NCBI GenBank assembly: GCA_947496465.1
Contig: CANMCX010000002.1
Span: 310,001-374,000, forward strand
Length of the DNA: 64,000 nt
DNA from: Marinifilum_A sediminis
GTDB lineage: Bacteria; Bacteroidota; Bacteroidia; Bacteroidales; Marinifilaceae
Direction: 5' to 3'
The notes under the pieces were generated by a model, which saw only the letters and a list, made by a program, of their open reading frames with translations, ran no database searches and was not told the origin of the DNA. Shown piece after piece: positions 35,561 to 44,663 of this stretch (positions within the stretch are counted from its first letter, which is position 1; the number at the start of each line of letters is the position of its first letter). The position numbers and the translations under genes are program-made.

Positions 35561-37486
35561 TTATTCAGGTTTTGTTGTTTCCTTCTTCTCCAATAAATAT
35601 TTATCAAGGAATGTTACAATTTGTCCATATCCTTTAATTTCATTCTCTTTCTTTCTAAATCCGTGACCTTCATCGTCGAACACAATGTATTCTACAGGCA
35701 CATTGTTCTTTTTAACTGCATCTACAATTTCATCAGATTCAACTTGCAATACACGAACATCATTTGCTCCCTGTAATACCATTAAAGGCTTAGTAACTTT
35801 ATCTGCAAAGAACAATGGAGACTTGTTATAAAGAGCTACCGAATCAGCTGTATTAGGATCTCCCATTTCAGCATATAAAGCTTTACGGAATGATTCCCAG
35901 TATGGAGGAATAGATTTTAATGTACGTAACCAATTGGTTACACCAAAAATATTAACACCTACTTTGAATTCTTCCGGTGCATAAGTTAATGCAGCCATTG
36001 TCATGTAACCACCATACGAACCACCAATGATTCCAATCTTATTTTCGTCAACAACTCCTGTTCCAATCAAATATTTTTTTGCCCAAATACAATCTTTTAA
36101 GTCAACATCACCGTGCTTTTTATCATCCATAGCATAAAATTGCTTACCATACCCGCTACTTCCACGATTGTTTACTGCAAGAACAGCATATCCCTGATTT
36201 ACCATGTATTGTATCAAAGAAAAATAACCAACTCTCGATTGTCCACCTGGTCCACCGTGTACCCAAACTAAGGCAGGAACCTTACGATCTGCACTTGCAA
36301 CTTTAGGTTGGTAATAAATAGCTGGAATTTGCAAACCATCGAAAGATTCGTAACGAACTACTTTCGCTTCAACCAAATTAGCCGGATCAATTTCAGGGTT
36401 CAGTGTTTCGGTCAATTTACGAGCCTCTTTATCTCCCATATCAAACACATAAATATTGTTTGGGGAAACCGAAGTACCAACTACCAAACGAACACGCTGC
36501 TCATCTTTGGTTAAGCTTACCGATTTAATATCACCACCACTAATATTAGGAAGTTGAACTTCATTTCCGGTAGCTTTTTCAATCATTTTAACATTCGTTT
36601 TACCATCCTGATTGATACCTATAATTCGGTAATTTTCTAGATAACTGTCATAAGCATACCAAACATCCCAATCGGTTTTGTAAACCATCGCTTTCTCACC
36701 AGTTGCAATATCATATTTAGTAAGATATACGAAATCAGAATCTTCGTTACACAAATAGTAAAGGTATTTGTGATCTAAACTAAAAAACTGAGGATTGTAC
36801 TTTGCATCTCCAGTGTGTTCAGAAATATGAATCTTTTTACCTGTACGTCTGTCGTACAAATACATCTCGTTGTTATTGGTAGTAATGCTTTGTGTTAGTG
36901 CAAGGTATCTGTTGTTCTTACTTTTAGCAGAAACATCTAAACCATCGTTATTGGTATACAACAACTTAGCTTTTGGCTTACCATCAAGAATCGATTCTAA
37001 ACTTACCTGATACAAATCCATATATCTAGGATTTCTTTTATTACACTGATAATAGAATGATTTTTCATCACGATCCCAACCCCAGAAACCTGCTTTTGCA
37101 CCTTCAAATGGTGTAAGATCGGTTATATTGCCTTCTTCATCTCTCATGTAAATGTGATTGTTTTCATTTCCACCCTGATCCGCTGAAAACAAAACTTTAT
37201 CACTGTTTGGAAAATAGGAAATCGCAAAGTAGGATTCCTTTTCCGAAGAAGTCAATTGCTTAGCTGCAGATCCATCAACTGGAATCTCAAACAGGTTATA
37301 AATACCCGTTTCGTTACTACTAACTAACAATTTCGATTTATCACTCGAAAAACTACCTCCACTTACACTCTTGTTTTTGTAAAATTGCTCAATAGAGTAA
37401 GATGGGACATTAATTTCTTTTTTTTCTGGCTGACAGGCAGCTAATGCGAATAAAAAGACAAACAAAATAAAATAACTACGATTCAT
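35561..37486 (-). CDS. S9 family serine peptidase (prolyl oligopeptidase-like), lipoprotein
   Basis: A 641-residue exported peptidase with lipobox ALAAC near residue 18. An N-terminal beta-propeller of about seven blades (30-370) precedes the alpha/beta hydrolase domain (about 375-635). The catalytic Ser lies in GGSYGGYMTM, Asp in LQGANDVRVLQVES and His in DDEGHGFRKKEN. Such enzymes release dipeptides or act as acylaminoacyl peptidases; exact specificity is not readable. Its transcript ends at the bidirectional terminator. The 417-bp gap upstream (37487-37903) holds a 15-bp imperfect inverted repeat. Confidence 0.93.
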   Translation of the reverse strand: MNRSYFILFVFLFALAACQPEKKEINVPSYSIEQFYKNKSVSGGSFSSDKSKLLVSSNETGIYNLFEIPVDGSAAKQLTSSEKESYFAISYFPNSDKVLFSADQGGNENNHIYMRDEEGNITDLTPFEGAKAGFWGWDRDEKSFYYQCNKRNPRYMDLYQVSLESILDGKPKAKLLYTNNDGLDVSAKSKNNRYLALTQSITTNNNEMYLYDRRTGKKIHISEHTGDAKYNPQFFSLDHKYLYYLCNEDSDFVYLTKYDIATGEKAMVYKTDWDVWYAYDSYLENYRIIGINQDGKTNVKMIEKATGNEVQLPNISGGDIKSVSLTKDEQRVRLVVGTSVSPNNIYVFDMGDKEARKLTETLNPEIDPANLVEAKVVRYESFDGLQIPAIYYQPKVASADRKVPALVWVHGGPGGQSRVGYFSLIQYMVNQGYAVLAVNNRGSSGYGKQFYAMDDKKHGDVDLKDCIWAKKYLIGTGVVDENKIGIIGGSYGGYMTMAALTYAPEEFKVGVNIFGVTNWLRTLKSIPPYWESFRKALYAEMGDPNTADSVALYNKSPLFFADKVTKPLMVLQGANDVRVLQVESDEIVDAVKKNNVPVEYIVFDDEGHGFRKKENEIKGYGQIVTFLDKYLLEKKETTKPE

Positions 37487-37903
37487 AATGTGTTAAAAAT
37501 AGATTAGAAATACTTTTGATATTAAGTATGGAAAGTGGTGTCGCCCATAAATTTAACACAATGACATGGCTTTACAAAATATATTCACGTTGTAGATGAA
37601 AAGATTTTTCAAAATTCAATTTGTCAATTGCTTAGAATGGATAGAATAGAATTACCCCCTAAAACCTTTTTGTTCAAGAACTAATAATCGTTTTAAATTC
37701 TATCCTATCCAAGTATTATTTAGCCTAGCCTTAATACAAGCGAACATCACTATTTGTTCTAACACGACTTTAATTTCTAGAAAACTGTTTAATATTTCAT
37801 TCTTCTTCCTCAGTATATCAAATCAAAACATATATCTTTGGCGCATCTTAAAAAAAAATGGGATACCAAAGTATTACTTGATCCCAAAAATTGATACAAA
37901 AAA

Positions 37904-39124
37904 ATGAAAGATTCTGTTGTAATTTTGTGTGGTGGCGGTCCGGCTCCTGGGATTAATACCGTAATAAGTAGTGTTGGGAAAGTGTTTTTAAGAAACGGTT
38001 ACAGAGTAATCGGTTTGCACGAAGGATATAAAGGTCTTTTCTCGGAAGATCGTAAGATGGAAGAACTTGATTTCGCAACTCTTGATGGCATTTTCACCAA
38101 AGGTGGTTCTCATCTAAAAATGAGTCGCTTTAAGCCAAAGGATAGTGATTTTACAACTAAATTCTTTGTTGAGAACAATGTGAAGCTTTTGGTTACTGTA
38201 GGTGGTGACGATACTGCCTCTACTGCCAACAGAATTAGCAAATACTTAGGCGATAACAATGTGAATATCTCAAACATTCATGTTCCTAAAACCATTGATA
38301 ACGATTTACCATTGCCAGAGGGAAGTCCTACATTTGGATTCCATTCGGCAAAAGATGAAGGTGTAAAAATTGCAACTACCGTTTACGAAGATGCAAGAAC
38401 ATCTCAGAACTGGTTTGTTTTAGCTGCCATGGGACGCGAAGCGGGTCACCTTGCATTTGGTATTGGTGCAGCTTGTCATTTTCCTATGATCATCATTCCT
38501 GAGATGTTTAATAAAACTGATATCTCTGCCGACAAAATCGCTCAATTAGTTATCTCATCTATCATTAAACGTAGAATTCTAGGCTTGAACTATGGTGCCG
38601 CAGTAATCAGCGAAGGTGTTTTCCATTTTATGAGTGATGAAGAAATTGAAAGTACAGGTGTTAACTTTACATACGATGCACACGGTCATCCTGAATTGTT
38701 TAACGTGAGTAAATCTCATGTTTTCAATATGCTTATTCAGCGTAAAATTAAATCTTACGGATTGAACATCGGAACTCGTCCGGTTGAGTTAGGATTTGGT
38801 TTGCGTTGCTGCCGACCTATCGGTTTCGATTTAAGTCTTTGTACTTTATTGGGTGATGGTGTTTACACACTTTTCAAACAAGGTCATTCGAAATGTATGG
38901 TTACTGTTGATCCTAAAGGGGATGCTTCTCCATTGTTCCTAAAAGATGTAGAAGATGAAAATGGAAAAGTGAAACCTCGTTTGGTAGATGTAAATAGCCA
39001 AAAAGTTCAATCGGTAGTGAATTACAACCTTCACTATTTAACTGAAGAAGATTTGGAAGCAGCCAAAGAATATCTTCCGGATGCTGAGAACTATTTGTTC
39101 AAAAAGATCTTGAACTGGGAATAA
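37904..39124 (+). CDS. pfp: Phosphofructokinase, probably pyrophosphate-dependent
   Basis: A 406-residue enzyme phosphorylating fructose 6-phosphate in glycolysis. Phosphoryl-donor determinants are GGDDT (about 104-108) and PKTIDND (about 126-132). Family knowledge: ATP-dependent enzymes have GGDGS and PGTIDND, whereas Asp and Lys at these positions go with pyrophosphate use, so this is likely the reversible PPi enzyme. FVLAAMGREAGHLAFG and IIIPEMF contribute to the sugar-phosphate site. The upstream region carries a TATCTTTG box (37833-37840) without a clear -33 partner. A strong terminator follows. Confidence 0.9.
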   Translation: MKDSVVILCGGGPAPGINTVISSVGKVFLRNGYRVIGLHEGYKGLFSEDRKMEELDFATLDGIFTKGGSHLKMSRFKPKDSDFTTKFFVENNVKLLVTVGGDDTASTANRISKYLGDNNVNISNIHVPKTIDNDLPLPEGSPTFGFHSAKDEGVKIATTVYEDARTSQNWFVLAAMGREAGHLAFGIGAACHFPMIIIPEMFNKTDISADKIAQLVISSIIKRRILGLNYGAAVISEGVFHFMSDEEIESTGVNFTYDAHGHPELFNVSKSHVFNMLIQRKIKSYGLNIGTRPVELGFGLRCCRPIGFDLSLCTLLGDGVYTLFKQGHSKCMVTVDPKGDASPLFLKDVEDENGKVKPRLVDVNSQKVQSVVNYNLHYLTEEDLEAAKEYLPDAENYLFKKILNWE

Positions 39125-39151
39125 ATCAAACTTTCCCGATTTAAAATATAC

Positions 39152-39186
39152 AAAGCAGCCAGATTAATTCTCGGCTGCTTTTTTTA
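39152..39186 (+). terminator. Intrinsic terminator after phosphofructokinase gene
   Basis: Stem AAAGCAGCC/GGCTGCTTT (39152-39160 with 39173-39181) with a 12-base loop and a T run. Confidence 0.92.
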
Positions 39187-39204
39187 TAGATAGATCCAGA
39201 TCAA

Positions 39205-39223
39205 TCAGGTTTTAAAAACCTGA
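39205..39223. repeat. Short palindrome TCAGGTTTT/AAAACCTGA
   Basis: A 9-bp inverted repeat with one central base, just after the phosphofructokinase terminator. The flanking CTGACAG-type sequence also occurs at 42375-42400. It resembles the intergenic palindromes often scattered in Bacteroidota genomes. Confidence 0.5.
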
Positions 39224-39351
39224 CAGATAGAGAAAGATTCTCTCCTGAATAATACATATTCCTGTAAAATTTCTATTTTTGCAATACACACCTATACAAT
39301 TCTAACGGACAATTCGTAAATTTTAAGTAAAAACCAATTATACGCACGAAT

Positions 39352-40215
39352 ATGTCTGAAAATAACGTAAATGCATATTTACTTCTAACTTGTCCCGATC
39401 AGAACGGGATTGTTGCTAAAATCACACAATTTATTTATCAAAGTGGTGGCAATATCATTGCTTTGGATGAGCATGTAAATCAAAATCAGGAATTCTTTTC
39501 CTTTCGTGTGGTTTGGAACCTAAAAAATTCTACCATTCCTGCATCGCAATTGCATACCGCTTTTGAACCATTTGCCAAAGAGTTTAAAGCGCACTGGAGA
39601 ATAGAATTCTCAGGACAAAAACAGCGTGTAGCCATTTTTGTATCCAAATACGATCATTGCTTGCAAGAGATTTTGTGGCGATACAATATGAACGAGTACG
39701 ATATCGAAATTCCATTGATCATTTCAAATCATCCCGATTTGCAGCACATTGCCGATGCCCAGAGTATTCCTTATCATGTATTTCCGATTACAAAAGAAAC
39801 AAAGGCTGAACAGGAAGCTAAGGAGATTGCTTTATTAAAAGAATACGATATCGATTTGGTGGTATTGGCTCGTTACATGCAAGTACTCTCGCCTAATTTT
39901 ATTCAGGAATATCGCAATAAAATTATCAATATTCATCACTCTTTTTTACCTGGATTTGTTGGCGGAAACCCATACAAACAAGCCTACGAACGAGGCGTTA
40001 AAATGATAGGTGCAACCAGCCATTTCGTTACCGCAGATTTAGACGAAGGACCAATCATCGAACAAGATATCATGCGAATTACGCACAAGGATACCATTCC
40101 CGATTTAATACGTAAAGGTCGTGATTTGGAACGAATCGTTCTGGCGCGTGCATTGAGCTACAAAGCAGAACATCGTATTATTGTTGATGGAACAAGAACG
40201 ATTGTGTTTGGTTAA
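39352..40215 (+). CDS. purU: Formyltetrahydrofolate deformylase
   Basis: Hydrolyses 10-formyltetrahydrofolate to formate and tetrahydrofolate, supplying formate for purine synthesis and balancing one-carbon pools. The 287-residue chain has an N-terminal ACT domain (about 7-80, LLTCPDQNGIVAKITQFIYQ) and a formyltransferase-like hydrolase domain (about 90-285). The catalytic motif is IINIHHSFLPGF, with an Asp in TADLDEGPIIEQD. It is preceded by a TATTTTTG box (39274-39281). Stand-alone gene. Confidence 0.95.
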   Translation: MSENNVNAYLLLTCPDQNGIVAKITQFIYQSGGNIIALDEHVNQNQEFFSFRVVWNLKNSTIPASQLHTAFEPFAKEFKAHWRIEFSGQKQRVAIFVSKYDHCLQEILWRYNMNEYDIEIPLIISNHPDLQHIADAQSIPYHVFPITKETKAEQEAKEIALLKEYDIDLVVLARYMQVLSPNFIQEYRNKIINIHHSFLPGFVGGNPYKQAYERGVKMIGATSHFVTADLDEGPIIEQDIMRITHKDTIPDLIRKGRDLERIVLARALSYKAEHRIIVDGTRTIVFG

Positions 40216-40278
40216 AGTAATTTGGTCTCCCAGCTCAAAGCTCGGGTGACCAATATCTATCATTTAAGTCAAAACGAA

Positions 40279-40554
40279 TCATGTTTTACTGTCATAGATA
40301 TAAAAGCCAACAATATTTTTGTCATTATCTATTCTAATCCTTTTATAAACTCTATAAAATTGGTGCTCCGAGGTAAGTGCAGCTGAAGGAGTTGCCGTTT
40401 TATTTGTATTCTCAATTAAATAGGATACCACAATCTCCCAAATGTCATCGTCTGCCAAATACTCAGCCTGTTCCAAACGAAAATCAGGAGTTTCTAAAGC
40501 TGATAATCCTTTCATCTGAATCTTTGCGATATCAAGTAATTCTATTAAGGTCAT
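40279..40554 (-). CDS. Hypothetical protein
   Basis: A 91-residue cytoplasmic protein with no recognised domain. It begins MTLIELLDIAKIQMKGLSALETPDFRLEQAEYL and continues with a beta-rich half (WEIVVSYLIENT, EHQFYRVYKRIRID, VGFYIYD). The composition and length look like a small alpha/beta protein; coding is supported by a full ORF with a sensible start. The DUF3859-like gene lies 234 bp upstream on the same strand. Confidence 0.65.
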   Translation of the reverse strand: MTLIELLDIAKIQMKGLSALETPDFRLEQAEYLADDDIWEIVVSYLIENTNKTATPSAALTSEHQFYRVYKRIRIDNDKNIVGFYIYDSKT

Positions 40555-40751
40555 AGTCTAATTTATTTTATGGATATTAGTCATTAAACACAAGGACTAG
40601 CAGTACGCATTATTGTGGTATGCCCTTCGCTTAAGACAAGATACTATAAAAAAAATTAGCATGACAGTGAACCAACTAATAGGTAGGATTTTCATATTGC
40701 ATTCACAATACACATGAAAATATCACTTTCTGTGATGCTCTCATTAATCGA

Positions 40752-40785
40752 ATTGATACTCTTACTTGGAGTGAGAGCATCAAAA
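40752..40785 (+). repeat. 34-bp direct repeat, copy 1
   Basis: Matches 41230-41263 at 30 of 34 bases (both begin ATTGATAC and end AGAGCATCAAAA). It lies just downstream of the DUF3859-like gene on that gene's strand. A wider inverted repeat (GATGCTCTCA/TGAGAGCATC) also surrounds it. Confidence 0.7.
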
Positions 40786-40788
40786 AAA

Positions 40789-41214
40789 TTACTCTTTCAA
40801 AATAAAGGTCTGACTGCACATTACTTTGTCCTTATGAATAATCTCAAAAACCCATTCGCCGAGCTGCATTTCCCAGTCGAACTCGAAGGTGTAGAAATCG
40901 AAGCCCAACTCATCGCTCCATTCGTCTTTTGCCTCAGTGGTTTCAACAAATTCTTCCTTCGTTTCCGGATTTACCAACTTAGGATGTCTTATCCTACAAA
41001 TAAAATCAACACGTTCTGGCTCCATTGAATCAATCTCGAAGCTATAGCTAATTCCAAAACTCAATCCTGTTACAACTTGAATAACATCAGTTCTTTCCTG
41101 AAACTCCATACCATCGGAATGCAAAAAGTATCCTGTAGAACTCCCCGGAACATATTCTCTCTTTGTCTCTCCTATCGCCTTACAAATTCCGTAATTAACT
41201 ATTTTTATATTCAT
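40789..41214 (-). CDS. DUF3859-like protein
   Basis: A 141-residue protein starting MNIKIVNYGICKAIGE. The sequence LSFGISYSFEIDSMEPERVDFICRIRHPKLVNPETKEE and the closing LGEWVFEIIHKDKVMCSQTFIL fit the DUF3859 pattern of an all-beta single-domain protein of unknown function. It has no signal peptide. It is bracketed by the 34-bp direct repeat at 40752 and 41230. Identity by pattern only. Confidence 0.7.
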   Translation of the reverse strand: MNIKIVNYGICKAIGETKREYVPGSSTGYFLHSDGMEFQERTDVIQVVTGLSFGISYSFEIDSMEPERVDFICRIRHPKLVNPETKEEFVETTEAKDEWSDELGFDFYTFEFDWEMQLGEWVFEIIHKDKVMCSQTFILKE

Positions 41215-41229
41215 TCTTTTTCTTTAATG

Positions 41230-41263
41230 ATTGATACCCTCACTTTGAGTTAGAGCATCAAAA
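41230..41263 (+). repeat. 34-bp direct repeat, copy 2
   Basis: Second copy of the repeat at 40752-40785, four mismatches, lying 16 bp upstream of the DUF3859-like start. The following sequence near 41283 (GACTGCACCTCACT) also resembles the 3' end of that gene on the other copy (GACTGCACATTACT). Confidence 0.7.
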
Positions 41264-41451
41264 CTACAGCTTTTTTTATTAGACTGCACCTCACTAGTTC
41301 CAGTTTACGAAGCAGAACTTGTATAAAAAACTATTTATGCTATAAAAAGCCTATTACAAAAACAGAGGACATATGAAAATAGCTTGTGTAGAATTTAATC
41401 CACTTGCCAGAAATTTTAACTCCAGCAGTTTTAATTACATAAAAATCATTC

Positions 41452-42240
41452 TTAATTGCTATTCTTCCCATTCGCAGAATTACGAGCCAACTGATGGCAA
41501 AAAGCTTGCTTGTGATTGTCTGAGTTTCCTTTGATCCATTTTAACTCTATCAATTTATCATGGCATAACTGATCGATTTGCTTCCAGCATTGAACAAATT
41601 TCACCTCGTGACCATAAGCCGTTTGCCAATTGTTATGCTTCCAAAAATGAACCCATTGTACCAATCCTCTTATCACAAAACGACTATCGGTATTCACTTG
41701 TATTTTATCCTGGTATTTAAGGCGTTGAAGACCTTCAATTACCGCCATCAGTTCCATTAAGTTACTGCTTCCCTCCTTAATGGTTTGATAATAGACTTCC
41801 TGTATTCCAGTGGGAGATTCTACAAATCCGCCATAACCTGACTGATTTAATTCAATGGAGTGAGATCCATCAGCATATATTTTATGAATATCCTTTATCT
41901 CGGTTTTATTGGTGGTAATATTCAGCTTTTCATTACGTCTGTCAACTCGTATGTACTGATTGAACTCTAGCCGACTTAAAAAATTAAAACCATCAATAAA
42001 TACGCAGTTAATAGGTTCACCTATATTAAGTTTGCCCTTTATAGCTGTTCGTATCACCTTTTCGAACTGAAACTGGAGTTTGCAAATCATTTGCGACAGA
42101 TGTGTATCCTCGGTACAAGCAATACTTCTCTCTTCGGGGAAGTAGATTAATTGAATTTCCTCACGCTCATCGGAAAGCAAGCACTCAATTTTTAGTGCAC
42201 TTTTCGATCGAATCTGCAATATGGTTTTAAATACTTTCAA
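41452..42240 (-). CDS. RNase H-like protein with long N-terminal extension
   Basis: A 262-residue protein. The C-terminal half (about 118-258) is an RNase HI domain: Asp124 in IYADGS, Glu163 in NLMELMAV and Asp185 in VNTDSRF. HFWKHNNWQTAYGHEVKF corresponds to the substrate-handling region. The fourth catalytic position, Asp134 of E. coli in CDELAR, reads CHQLAR here, so it is His249. The N-terminal 115 residues are unassigned. The domain probably cleaves RNA in hybrids, but the changed residue leaves activity open. The flexible-loop His of E. coli is also not conserved. Confidence 0.82.
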   Translation of the reverse strand: MKVFKTILQIRSKSALKIECLLSDEREEIQLIYFPEERSIACTEDTHLSQMICKLQFQFEKVIRTAIKGKLNIGEPINCVFIDGFNFLSRLEFNQYIRVDRRNEKLNITTNKTEIKDIHKIYADGSHSIELNQSGYGGFVESPTGIQEVYYQTIKEGSSNLMELMAVIEGLQRLKYQDKIQVNTDSRFVIRGLVQWVHFWKHNNWQTAYGHEVKFVQCWKQIDQLCHDKLIELKWIKGNSDNHKQAFCHQLARNSANGKNSN

Positions 42241-42320
42241 GTTGAAATGAATTTATTCTTCAATTTACAGTATTGCGGCGAAATCTGTAGATCTTATTGC
42301 CAAGTCTTACATGAATACAC

Positions 42321-42350
42321 AAAAAAACCGCCCCAATAACATGGGACGGC
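42321..42350 (-). terminator. Intrinsic terminator for the M13 peptidase transcript
   Basis: Stem CCGCCCC/GGGACGG (42328-42334 with 42343-42349, one G-T on the minus strand) with an 8-base loop. On the minus strand it is followed by seven T. Confidence 0.82.
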
Positions 42351-42374
42351 TCTAATATTATTATTAAAATTACG

Positions 42375-42400
42375 CTGTCAGGATCTTTGAACTCTGACAG
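42375..42400. repeat. Inverted repeat CTGTCAG/CTGACAG
   Basis: A 7-bp inverted repeat (42375-42381 with 42394-42400) between the M13 peptidase stop and its terminator. Related to the palindrome at 39205. Confidence 0.45.
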
Positions 42401-42412
42401 GTATATTTTGAT

Positions 42413-44458
42413 TTACCAGATTACAGCTCTTTGATCTTCGGTACGATACAATGGATCGTTTTCGTTAATCTCGAATGCTTCGTAAAACTCAGGAATATTG
42501 AATAAACCGCCGTTTACACGATATTTTCCTGGCGAGTGAACATCTTCCTTAATCAATTTTCTTAAGTACTTATCGCGTACATTTCCTCTCCAAACTTTTG
42601 CATAAGCAAGGAAGAAACGCTGCATGTTATTGAAACCTTCAATATCAGCTGGCTGCTCACCATTCAATGACATTTTGTATGCTTCTAAGGCAACAGTTAA
42701 TCCACCATAATCGGCAATGTTCTCGCCCAAGGTTAATTTACCATCAACAGTTAAATCTTCGAATGCCTGGAAACCGTTAAACTGATCTACTAACTTTTCA
42801 GCTCTTGCTGTAAATTTCTCTGTATCTTCAGCAGTCCACCAATCTCTCATGTTTCCATCCTTATCGAATCTACGACCAGAATCATCGAAACCGTGAGTCA
42901 TTTCATGACCAATTACAACACCAATAGCTCCATAATTTACAGCATCGTCACCATTCATATAAAAGAATGGAGGCTGCAGAATTGCTGCTGGGAAAACAAC
43001 TTCGTTCAACAATGGGTGATAGTATGCATTTACAGTTTGTGGAGTCATTCCCCATTTTTCTGTATCAACTGGCTCTCCTAATTTTGCAAAGTTTTTCGCT
43101 GTTCCGAAACGAGCCGCTCTCCAAAGGTTCTCTACGTATGAATCTGTTGCAACTTCTAATTTTGAATAATCTTCCCACTTCTCAGGATATCCAATTTTTA
43201 CACCAAAAGCATCTAATTTAGCCAATGCTTCTTTTCTGGTATCGTCGCTCATCCACTCCAACTTCTCAATTCTTCCGCGCAAAGCAATTTTCAAGTTCTT
43301 TACCAACTCGTCCATTCTTACTTTAGCCTCAGGTGGGAAATATTTCTCAACGTACAATTGACCAACTGCTTCGCCTAAAACAGAACCAGTTGTTTTCGAC
43401 ATGCGTCTCCAACGTGGCTGTTGCTCTGTAGCTCCCGTTAAAACCGTTCCGTAGAATGCAAAATTTTGCTTTTCCAATTCAGAACCAACAGCACCGGCAA
43501 CATCGTCTAAAACTTTCCATTTCAAGTACAACTTGATATCTTCCATTTTTTCATCAACCAGCATGTTGTTCAATTCTTCCATATATCTTGGATGAGTTGT
43601 AATTACATACTCCTTAATGTCGGCACCCATTTCTTTAAAGTAGGCTCCCCATGCAAAATTTGGATATTCAGTTTCTAAAACTTCAACTGTTTTAGGATTG
43701 TACATTGCAGGGTAATTTCTATTCTCCAAACGAGTGTTGAATTTTTCAGCCATACGAGTCTCGAATTTCATGATTCGTTTCGCATTTTTTTCTGCTACTT
43801 TCGTGTCTTCACCAATTAGTTCAAACATTTTAGCAACATGCTTCACAAACTCTTTACGGATATTTTCACTTGTCTCATTATCGGCAACATAGTAATCACG
43901 ATCTGATAAAGAAAGACCTCCTTCGCTCAAATACATTCTGTTAACAGTTGTATTTTTCATGTCCTGCTCAACACCTGCTCCAAACAAAGCACTTACCCCC
44001 ATTTTGTGAAGGTGCACCAATTCGATGCGTAAATCGTTGGCATTTTTAAGCGCGTCAATTTTTTCAAACTCAGGCAGTAATGGTTTAATTCCTACTTCAT
44101 CAATTTTCTTAACATCCATTGCTGTAGCATAGAAATCCTGAATCTTTTTCAAGTTACTTCCCTCTTCAGCATTTTCAGTTTTTGCAGCTTCTTCCAGCAA
44201 ATTGTGAACCGCTTCGTTTGCGCTTTCTCCTAAAATATCAAAAGCACCATAACGACTTTTATCAGCAGGAATTGGAGTATTTTTCATCCAAGTTCCGTTC
44301 GAATATTCAAAAAAGTCGACTCCTGGCTTTACGGATAAGTTCATATCCTCTTTTTTAATTACGCCAAGACCTTTGGGAGCTTCTTGCGTACATCCCACGG
44401 CGATAGTTAAAGCTAAAACAAGCCCTACCATTCCCCCTGTTAGTTTTCTAGTTTTCAT
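42413..44458 (-). CDS. M13 family zinc metallopeptidase (neprilysin-like), lipoprotein
   Basis: A 681-residue exported endopeptidase with lipobox IAVGC near residue 22. The C-terminal catalytic domain has the zinc motif HEMTH (about 518-522) with second Glu in GENIADYGG, the substrate-binding NAYYHPLLNEVVFPAAILQ and RVNGG. The N-terminal domain matches Peptidase_M13_N (PGVDFFEYSNGTWMKNTPIP). Family members cut short peptides; the role here is probably nutritional or processing of envelope peptides. Single gene with its own terminator. Confidence 0.95.
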   Translation of the reverse strand: MKTRKLTGGMVGLVLALTIAVGCTQEAPKGLGVIKKEDMNLSVKPGVDFFEYSNGTWMKNTPIPADKSRYGAFDILGESANEAVHNLLEEAAKTENAEEGSNLKKIQDFYATAMDVKKIDEVGIKPLLPEFEKIDALKNANDLRIELVHLHKMGVSALFGAGVEQDMKNTTVNRMYLSEGGLSLSDRDYYVADNETSENIRKEFVKHVAKMFELIGEDTKVAEKNAKRIMKFETRMAEKFNTRLENRNYPAMYNPKTVEVLETEYPNFAWGAYFKEMGADIKEYVITTHPRYMEELNNMLVDEKMEDIKLYLKWKVLDDVAGAVGSELEKQNFAFYGTVLTGATEQQPRWRRMSKTTGSVLGEAVGQLYVEKYFPPEAKVRMDELVKNLKIALRGRIEKLEWMSDDTRKEALAKLDAFGVKIGYPEKWEDYSKLEVATDSYVENLWRAARFGTAKNFAKLGEPVDTEKWGMTPQTVNAYYHPLLNEVVFPAAILQPPFFYMNGDDAVNYGAIGVVIGHEMTHGFDDSGRRFDKDGNMRDWWTAEDTEKFTARAEKLVDQFNGFQAFEDLTVDGKLTLGENIADYGGLTVALEAYKMSLNGEQPADIEGFNNMQRFFLAYAKVWRGNVRDKYLRKLIKEDVHSPGKYRVNGGLFNIPEFYEAFEINENDPLYRTEDQRAVIW

Positions 44459-44663
44459 GTTTATTATTTAAGTAAATAATTATCCTATTAGATAAGGCGA
44501 AAATAGAAAAAAACAGAACAAAACATGTATTTTTTCGATAAGTAATGTTAATCTCAAGATCAATTGGCTTTGCTTATCTTAAGCGAAAGCAATATGTTGA
44601 ATTCGTACAAGTAAGTAGAAAGAGTAAAATAGCTATATCTGCTTTAAAAATACAAGAAAAAAT

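Noticed and set aside
40714..41028. Plus-strand ORF of 104 codons
   Set aside because: It is antisense to the DUF3859-like gene and its start lies in the repeat region; the minus gene has the coherent family pattern.
42321..42413. Mobile element near the M13 peptidase
   Set aside because: Only a terminator and a short palindrome are present; no transposase or target duplication.
44587..44611. Hairpin near GCTTTGCTTA/TAAGCGAAAGC (about 44567-44590) as terminator of the receptor gene
   Set aside because: One bulged base, no T run on the minus strand, and it is some 75 bp from the stop.
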